Shown: piece after piece, positions 38,285 through 44,929 of the stretch
How positions within the stretch are numbered: position 1 is the first letter of the stretch
Layout: every line of letters starts with the position of its first letter
Assembly (NCBI GenBank): GCA_902984215.1
Contig: CADWAF010002009.1
Location: 1 to 44,929 of the forward strand
Source: Willaertia magna
Taxonomy: Eukaryota > Heterolobosea > Eutetramitea > Acrasida > Naegleriidae
DNA length: 44,929 nt
Reading direction: 5' to 3'
Program-made: the position numbers and the translations under genes
The notes under the pieces: generated by a model
What the model saw: the letters and a program-made list of their open reading frames with translations, nothing else
Told to the model about the DNA's origin: nothing
The model's database searches: none

Positions 38285-39742
38285 CTACGATAATTCATCT
38301 TGTTGATTTAAAAGTTGAACTAACCAATTTGGAGTAATCACCTTTTCATTCTTTTCAATCTTTGGGAATAAAAGATAGAGATAATCATTTTCTCCACTAA
38401 TACAATAAGTATGATTAAATTTCTTCCAACTAACCATAGCATCTTCATTTCCAACTACTAATAAGGCTTGATAACAATTATTATTATTTCTATTCAAACC
38501 TTTCCAATGTTCCATAAATACTTTCTCTATCCAAACAGGAGGTAATATTCCCTCTACCTTAATAACAACTGTATTCTTTACCTTTTCAAATGTAACATTA
38601 GATTGTAAGATTGAATTTTCAAATAGTAAGGGATGTAAAGACAATAAAGAACCCTCAATATCTTCATCAGAAGATGATGATTGTTTAGTATTAATTTTTA
38701 ATAAACTACCTAAACCTCCACTTAATAATCCAATACAATCAATTATAGATTTAACAGTATCATATCTTTCCTTTTCCTTTTGTTTCTCTTCTGTCACTTC
38801 TTTTAAATAAATCTTATCCATCAATGTTGATAAATCTTCATCTACTTTTATTTCTTCTTCTTTTATACTTTCTTTCATCTTATTATTTACTACTTGATTT
38901 AAATCAATTGAAACTTTAGGTAAGAAAATATCCTTTTCACTTAATGTTCTAACTGTAAATACATCACTACCTTTAATCTCATTAATCTCTACATCTTCTT
39001 TCTTTAATTCCTTTTCTAAATCATTTAGTTTCATCCAACAATTTTCCTTTTCACTATAAATTGCTAAAAAACAATAAATCCCAAAAGTATTCTTTAAAGA
39101 CCAATAAACTCTGTCATAAACTTTCTTTGATTTAAAAGGTAATTCATAATTAATTGTGATAAAATTATTAATATCAAATCCTATACTATTATGATTTGTT
39201 TTTTTTAATCTACTCTTTTCATTCTTTTGTAAACCTAATTCTAAACTTGTATCTTTATCAATTCTTAATCTTAAAACATGTTCAAAATTATTTAAAGAAT
39301 TCTTTTGAAATATTGGATAAATTCCCATTTGATTTGAAGTTGTATTATCAGAATGTTGACCTAATGTATGACAATAAATATGTAATGATGGATCTTTAAT
39401 TAATAAATTTTGTAAATAAGAAATTAAATTAGCTGAATTAATATTTTTTAAAATATAAAAAGTTGATTTATCTTGAAATTCTTGACATTGTTCTAATAAT
39501 GTTTTAATTGTTTGTTTAAAAGGTATTTCTTCTTCTTTTAAATTTTGTTTTCTTTCTATATTTTCTATTCCTTCATAATTTACTGTATTACCACCATCCA
39601 TTAAAAACAATTCTAATCTATAATTAAAAGGATGATTTCTTATAATATCTTGATGATTTGCTTTTTCATGTTCTAAGAAAGTATCATGCCAAAATATCAT
39701 TCGGGAAGGTAAAGGTTCTTTACCAGAAATATATTGAAACAT
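38285..39742 (-). CDS. Unrecognised 485-residue protein
   Basis: Single exon, 485 residues. The N-terminal third looks like a folded alpha/beta domain (RLELFLMDGG, DKSTFYILKNINSANLISYLQNLL, LHIYCHTLGQHSD, FEHVLRLRIDKD). The middle is charged (KEEEIKVDED, EEKQKEKERYDT) and the C-terminus has a beta-rich part (TVVIKVEGILPPVWIEKV, CYQALLVVGNEDAM). A weak resemblance to RecA-like Elongator subunits crossed my mind but I could not support it. No signal, membrane segment or catalytic motif is seen. It follows eIF2A on the same strand with only 47 bp between. Confidence 0.72.
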   Translation of the reverse strand: MFQYISGKEPLPSRMIFWHDTFLEHEKANHQDIIRNHPFNYRLELFLMDGGNTVNYEGIENIERKQNLKEEEIPFKQTIKTLLEQCQEFQDKSTFYILKNINSANLISYLQNLLIKDPSLHIYCHTLGQHSDNTTSNQMGIYPIFQKNSLNNFEHVLRLRIDKDTSLELGLQKNEKSRLKKTNHNSIGFDINNFITINYELPFKSKKVYDRVYWSLKNTFGIYCFLAIYSEKENCWMKLNDLEKELKKEDVEINEIKGSDVFTVRTLSEKDIFLPKVSIDLNQVVNNKMKESIKEEEIKVDEDLSTLMDKIYLKEVTEEKQKEKERYDTVKSIIDCIGLLSGGLGSLLKINTKQSSSSDEDIEGSLLSLHPLLFENSILQSNVTFEKVKNTVVIKVEGILPPVWIEKVFMEHWKGLNRNNNNCYQALLVVGNEDAMVSWKKFNHTYCISGENDYLYLLFPKIEKNEKVITPNWLVQLLNQQDELS

Positions 39743-39789
39743 TTTTTATTGTGTGAAAAATAAATATTTATTGTAATAATTTAAAAAGT

Positions 39790-42079
39790 TTACATTCCAA
39801 TAACTTCTTCCTCTTCTTCATCCTTATCATCTCCATTAGAAGGTTGATTTGGATTTGTTGGCTTCTTTTTCTTTCTTCTTTGTGGTTTCTTCTTTGGTTG
39901 TTGTTGTTGGGAAGTAACTTGACCCAATGTTGGAAAACTATTATTACTATTACCAAAGATATTAGCAACCACAGTCTTTACACCAGTATTACCACTGTTG
40001 TTATTATTGGTATTTCCACCTCTTGGTTGTGGAACAGAAGGTAAAGAAGTTTGATTTCTCAAATGAGGAGGAACATATGCAGTAGCTTTTGGCGGTGCAC
40101 TAGTTGGAGCTACAGATTGGAAACTGCTTTGTTGTTTGGAAGAGTTATTAGTGACAGCACTAGGATTACCTCCAGTCTTAATTAAAGCAGTACCTTGATT
40201 AATTGCTCTAGGGGAAGGAGCTAATTGTTTATATCTTTGAGGAATAATAGGTCTAAATATTGCATGATAAAGGGCATCACCTTGTGGTAATTCTAACTTG
40301 TATAACAATTGACCATTATATTTGTAGATGAAATACTTATTATCAACACGTAATTTAGGGAAATGTGTTCCAACAATGAAAAAGCGAGAATCTGGACTCC
40401 ATTGAGCAATAGTTGGTTCTGAAGCTTGATTAATACCCATTAAACGTTTTCTATCTCTATCAAAGAAAAGTAAAGTTCCTGTAAAACCACCAAATCCAGC
40501 TAAAACTAAAAATCTAGAATGTGGAGAGTAAAATATTTTGTTTACTTTCCAATTATTTCCACCTAATCCACTTTCCTTTCCAGCTTGTAAAAATTCAAAT
40601 ATTGGTTTTGTTTGACCATCAAATAATGTAGCTCTTATAGATCCAGAATATCCATAAATAGCTATAAATTCTTGACCACCATGAGAATTTGAAAATTGTA
40701 AGTCATGTACAGGACCTTCTTCTTCTAATTGAATTTCTTTTGAAATATTTCCATTAGTTCTTATATAATATAATTTATTTTCACCATAATAACTCTTATC
40801 ACTTTGATCAGTATTAATAGTTGCATAAACTAATAATGCAGTTCCCCATCTATTCCATTTCATTTCAACACTATCAACATTTACAGAGAAATGTTTAGTT
40901 GCTGATGGTCTTTTAGTATTTGGTAACTTATAAATTCTAACTGAATTCTGTTCAGTTTGTTTATTTGTATTATAAGTATAAATAGCAAATGTATTCTTTA
41001 AAGAAAGTTTAAATGCATGAACTTTACGATCCACAACTAAATCATTACGTAATTCAAATTTATGATCATAAAAGGTGACAGTTTCTTTAGATGGATTAAA
41101 ATAACCCATTAAACTTTCATCTTCATTAAATTGAATTACAGGCCAATTATCACCTTCTGTTGGTTTATGTGAGAATTTAATCATTAAATGATCCTTTTCA
41201 TTCAATGCAATAACTTCATCATCATTAACACTACTTGAAGGTTGTAAATTTAATGTTGGAACAACATTACTGCTATTTTCATTATTATTTGCTTCCTCTC
41301 CGATAGAAGTAATTACTGACTCTTTTAATCTCCATACTTTTAAATTATAAGATAAATCATTTAAAGTATTATTATCTCCATTCCATTTACCTAATGTAAT
41401 TAAAAAAGTATTTTTTGGACTAAAACAAATCTTACTTAATGCTACTTCTTTAGGCTGAACTAAAGTATATTTTAACTTTCCAGTAAATGAATCAGTAATA
41501 TATAAACGAGAAATTTTACTTTGAGACAATGGGTCATTCTTTTCTATAAAGGCTAGATAACTTCCATCATTACTGTAAGTTAGTATTTCTGACGATATAG
41601 AAGATGAATTAGTAAATGTCTCATTCTTATTAATTTCAAGTTTATCTTCTTGTTGTTTATAATCAACTGTGAATGTTTGAATTCCTCCTAATTTAGTATT
41701 TACTAATAAAAAGTTAGAGAAATAATAATAGATATTATTACTTACTTGTCAATTGGACAGGAGGTTCATCTACTTCAACAGTAGGTTCATTATCCTCTAA
41801 TTGAGGAGTAGTTGGTTGTTTTTCTTCCTTTTTCTCTTGTTGTTGTTGATTGTGTGGAGGCTTTTGTTGTTGTTGTTTTGGTTGTGGTTGTTGGGTAATG
41901 ACAAATCCTTGTTGTTTATTATTATTACTATTAGGTTGTCTATTTTGTTTATTACTATTATTTTGGCCTTGATTTCTATTATTATTATTTCTTTGTTGAT
42001 TTCCGTTGTTGTTGCTGTTTTGACCACCAAAACCTTTGTTGTTTGTTGATGGAGAGGAGCTAGGTGGTCTATTGTTCAT
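39790..42079 (-). CDS. EIF2A: Eukaryotic translation initiation factor 2A with Asn/Gln-rich N-terminus
   Basis: Exons 42079-41746 and 41702-39790 around a 43-bp intron give 748 residues. The eIF2A beta-propeller is clear from about residue 115: SKICFSPKNTFLITLGKW, VEMKWNRWGTALLVYATINTD followed by SYYGENKLYYI, FYSPHSRFLVLAGFGGFTGTL-like sequence, and AQWSPDSRFFIVGTHFPKLRVDN. The C-terminal tail has AYVPPHLRNQ, a Lys-rich cluster (KKKPQRRKKKK) and an acidic end. eIF2A binds 40S subunits and initiator tRNA in alternative initiation. The first 110 residues are an Asn/Gln/Pro tract (NNNRNQGQNNSNKQN) not found in animal eIF2A, entirely encoded by exon 1. Confidence 0.93.
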
Positions 42080-42289
42080 TTTTTCTAAGCAGTTTAATTG
42101 AGAAGCATGTTACGGCTACTGGTTGAAATACTTTGTTGAATGGATAGTTGGAAAGTGAACCTTAGGTTGCTTTTTTAATTAATTCAAGGGTTTTGTTCAA
42201 TTAATTAAACAAACAAAAAGATGCTTAGATAATTTAGATTACAAAAATTGTCAAAATTGTTATTTATTATATACAAATACAAAATAGAA
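42080..42289 (-). promoter_or_regulatory. eIF2A promoter and ERG3 3' region
   Basis: 210 bp, A/T-rich, between the eIF2A start and the ERG3 stop, both on the minus strand. It contains TTACGGCTACTGG just upstream of eIF2A. No other gene seen. Confidence 0.35.
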
Positions 42290-43219
42290 TTATTGTTGTT
42301 TTTTAGTTAATTCAGATGGATGCATGCCTGGATGATAATTTTGTTTTGGTAAATTAAAGTCTCCAGAGTCAAAATCTGGTTTTGGATCATAATGAGAACC
42401 CATAAACCAATCCCAGAAAGTGAAATATTGTCCATAGTTATAATCAAATCTAGAGTGATGAATAAAGTGATGGAGAGAACCATTAACAACTTTACTAGGC
42501 CACCATGAAACTCTACTTCCAACTGCATCAATACCGTCATGGATACTAATTGACCAACATTGAACTGCAATAAATAAGAATAAATATAATTTAGTTTGCA
42601 TTGGAACTAAATAAACATAGAAATGGTAAGGTAATGCTTGTGCCCAACCATCTACTGGATGGAAAGCGAATGCAGCAAAAGGTGTTGTGACCAACCATTT
42701 GTGATGTGGTTTGTGAACGTATTTGTAAATTAAAGGGAAAGTATGTTCCCATCTATGAATCCAATAAATACCAGTGTCAGTAAATAAAATAAATCCTATT
42801 GTTACAATTACGTAATACCACCATGGATCATTTTCTGCTTCCCAATATAATTGACTATATCCATGTAATTCTCCTTGAAGAAAAGGTACCGTTAAAAGAG
42901 CTAATCCGGGAATTGCAATTAAACTCATCAATGCTTCTAAAGCCACTTGACCTTTGAATGGTTGTGGTTCATGTGGAGGATGGAAAAAGTTTCTAAAAAT
43001 GACAAAGTATACAAGATATGAAAGTGAACATAATGAATAGTAGAATACTGTTGCTCCTAAGGTGATTACTACCCACAGTACAAGAAATTGTGAAATTAAA
43101 TCCATTTGGTTGGTAGCTAAACAAGCGACTCTTAAATAGTCTACTAGTGTGGTAATAGACTCAAAATCATTTGGTTGTGGATATGGAATTATATCTGTTA
43201 CCCGAAGTATGTCAAGCAT
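42290..43219 (-). CDS. ERG3: Sterol C5-desaturase (ERG3/lathosterol oxidase-type)
   Basis: Single exon, 309 residues from ATG 43219; the frame opens slightly upstream only through GTG. The fatty-acid-hydroxylase histidine boxes are present: HRWEH, HKPHH, and HHFIHHSRFDYNYGQYF, the last with the ERG3-type RFDYNYGQYFTFWDWFMGS extension. GIYWIHRWEHTFPLIYKYVHKPHH is close to fungal and animal ERG3/SC5D. Four or so membrane segments (VVITLGATVFYYSLCSL, LIAIPGLALLTVPFL, YVIVTIGFILF, LYLFLFIAVQCW) place it in the ER. It introduces the C5(6) double bond in ergosterol-type sterols and uses two iron ions bound by the histidines. The promoter carries a TTTGGCGC motif. Confidence 0.92.
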   Translation of the reverse strand: MLDILRVTDIIPYPQPNDFESITTLVDYLRVACLATNQMDLISQFLVLWVVITLGATVFYYSLCSLSYLVYFVIFRNFFHPPHEPQPFKGQVALEALMSLIAIPGLALLTVPFLQGELHGYSQLYWEAENDPWWYYVIVTIGFILFTDTGIYWIHRWEHTFPLIYKYVHKPHHKWLVTTPFAAFAFHPVDGWAQALPYHFYVYLVPMQTKLYLFLFIAVQCWSISIHDGIDAVGSRVSWWPSKVVNGSLHHFIHHSRFDYNYGQYFTFWDWFMGSHYDPKPDFDSGDFNLPKQNYHPGMHPSELTKKQQ

Positions 43220-43310
43220 TATCACTTATGTTTTTATGTTGCTTTTTTTTCAACTGGGCTTGACAATGGAAATTCATTTACACATTCACGATATTCTCGT
43301 TCTCCGAATG

Positions 43311-43318
43311 TTTGGCGC
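43311..43318 (+). promoter_or_regulatory. E2F-like TTTGGCGC site upstream of ERG3
   Basis: An exact TTTGGCGC, the core E2F consensus, lies 92 bp upstream of the ERG3 start. It stands out in A/T-rich DNA but a single 8-mer is weak evidence. Confidence 0.25.
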
Positions 43319-43461
43319 TTATGCGAAAAACATTAAGTAAGTCTGGTTTGCTTTTTTTTCTAAATAAGCTCATTTAACAAAGCCTATTACAACAATGTCG
43401 GTAAGCAATGTAGCTGGCAGAAAGTTCAGACGGGCTGCGCGTGTGAAAAGTTTATTCTGCT

Positions 43462-44929
43462 TTAGAGTATTGGCCTTACATCAGATAGTTTGTCATAATC
43501 AACAATTAGTTCTTTTCCCTTTCTATAAACACATGGACTAAATTCATTATCTAAAATTAAATCATTAACTGTGTAAGAATATCTTGCCTGAATTTGTCCA
43601 CTTGTTGCCTCGTCAATTGCATCTAAGCAAACTACAATCTCAATATTATTTTTTCTTTCCGGATTTCTTAAGTAAGTATATAGTGGGCTATCCTTAGTAA
43701 TTGGATGAACTACAGTAAAAGGTAGACCCATTAAAGGTGTAGAAAAATCAATATCCATTGTTTTACCATTTTGATGATTGACTTGAAAATACATTTCAGT
43801 TACTAGTGGATATAATGGTTCAATAATTTCATCTCTTCCCCAAAATGAATGTAAAGGAGTGGTTTCATCATAAACAATATTAGAGTCTAAAATACCATTG
43901 TTATTAGGATTATTCAAATTATTATTGGTTAAGTTATTATTTTCCTTATTATCATTTGGAATATCCATTGATTGAAGATAATAAACATTATTTGGCGATT
44001 CTCCTAGTGAAGATAAAATACCAAAATTATTATGATTGACATTTGAAGTAATTAAATCTGAAACTATTCCTCCCTTCTTTCTCTTTTTTAAATTCTTATT
44101 CTTTTCTTCAATTTTCTCAATACTTTCCATTGTTTTTCTTTTATGTTCATGTAATTGACTCTCCTTCATCCATTCAATAAAAACCATTCTTAATTTAGTA
44201 CTACAAAATTGAGTTTTTCTATTATTCGCAAAACGAAATACAAAATACATTGGTATTTCTTCTGGTAATTCTGGAACGTTAGAATCAAAACTACTTCTCG
44301 TTGTTAATTCATTATATAAAGAAGCTCTATTAAAATAACCTAAATGATTAATTACTCCAACTTTACTAAACAAAATACTTTTCCTTAGTTTTGTAGGTCT
44401 TGAAAACTTTGCAACAGATAAGGTAACAACAAAAACATCAATAAATAATCCAAGAAAACTTTGTAAAACAACAAGTGAATTAGCATAATAAGATTTTGGA
44501 TATAACCCTCCATATCCAATAGTAAACATGGTCTGAACTGAAAAAAAGAAACAGTAGATGAAAGATTCGCCAGAGTATGGTTTGTCTTGTAGTTCAGGAT
44601 TAAGTCCTCCGATAGTGTCATTACCTGCCGCGAAATATAATAAAGCAAAAGTTATATGTAATGTTAAGTAGAACAAGATGAGTAATAAAAGTAATTTCCA
44701 CCATGAAAAATTAATTAATATATGGTAAATAGAAGTTAAATGCAATACTCTAGAGCGAAGTGAATGTTGATTTTTTCTTTTAATTCTATAATGTCCATTA
44801 CCTCTGTTCATTATTCTAGGAACATCTATTTTACAAGAGATATCTCTTTTTAATTTCCCGAGCTGTCATTATTTTATAAAACTTACCTCTATGAAAGCCT
44901 GCAAAATTTGATAAAAGGTGAGGATTTTC
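43462..44929 (-). CDS. Inward-rectifier K+ channel (Kir), 5' end cut by window
   Basis: An upstream exon (44887 to beyond 44929) joins across a 61-bp intron (44826-44886) to 44825-43462; 468 residues are visible and the N-terminus is missing. The join restores GFHRDVPRIMNRGNGHY, the Kir N-terminal pattern. TM1 is WWKLLLLLILFYLTLHITFALLYF, the pore helix and filter read FFSVQTMFTIGYGG, and TM2 is VVLQSFLGLFIDVFVVTLSVAKF. The Asp in GLFID aligns with the rectification-controller Asp of strong rectifiers. KFSRPTKLRKSILFS and PLMGLPFTVVHPITKDSPLY are typical IRK cytoplasmic-domain sequences, the first a PIP2-binding area. An Asn-rich insert (about residues 290-310) interrupts the cytoplasmic domain. 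Confidence 0.92.

Noticed and set aside
43395..43541. Short plus-strand frame beginning ATGTCGGTAAGC, G/C-richer
   Set aside because: Only 48 codons and antisense to the Kir 3' end; ATGTCG followed by GTAAGC could be a tiny first exon but no second exon is visible.
1..44929. tRNA, rRNA, CRISPR arrays, transposase or reverse-transcriptase genes
   Set aside because: Looked for on both strands and none found.

Overview
This window is nuclear DNA of a gene-dense unicellular eukaryote. The genes carry short GT-AG introns: I could place 17, of 37-107 bp, mostly 37-61. TAA and TAG are both used as stops and the standard code fits throughout. Non-coding DNA is strongly A/T-rich. I count 31 protein genes in 45 kb, about one per 1.45 kb. 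Mitochondrial-type genes (COQ6, a PPR-like protein, two proteins with presequence-like N-termini), a sterol C5-desaturase, a peroxisomal-looking DyP peroxidase, an inward-rectifier K+ channel and a probable pyrophosphate-type PEP carboxykinase suggest a free-living aerobic protist. A heterolobosean amoeboflagellate of the Naegleria type is my best guess. That is an inference from gene content and compactness, not something the sequence proves.

Left part (1-9.9 kb): the window opens with four AACCC units, C-rich strand first, as at a left chromosome end. Then come a kinase/F-box/WD40 fusion, a DUF4476-type protein with a duplicated module, a mitochondrial-looking protein divergent from a derived ubiquitin-conjugating enzyme, a cupin, an SLC35F6-like transporter, a LAMTOR1 homologue and an acidic/RGG protein.

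Middle (10-31 kb): a guanylate-binding-protein GTPase whose 3' end overlaps TRM6, several unrecognised proteins, a 7TM protein resembling the GOST/Lung_7-TM_R family, an armadillo-like protein, a DyP peroxidase ending in SKL, a 4-TM protein, Fe-superoxide dismutase, a 1189-residue probable PPi-PEPCK, an F-box-like protein, COQ6, a coiled-coil orphan and an alpha/beta hydrolase.

Right part (31-44.9 kb): a DENND6-like DENN protein, an orphan, a PPR-like protein, a secreted or membrane-anchored orphan, another orphan, eIF2A with an Asn/Gln-rich N-terminus, ERG3, and a Kir channel cut by the window end.

There is no operon logic, since these are eukaryotic monocistronic genes. Packing is extreme: divergent start codons lie only 42 and 57 bp apart, and convergent stops are 8-20 bp apart or overlap by 29 bp. 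No tRNA, rRNA, CRISPR array or mobile element was seen. The most interesting items are the PPi-PEPCK candidate, the PTS1-tagged DyP peroxidase, the kinase/F-box/WD40 fusion, the LAMTOR1 homologue and the telomere-like left end.
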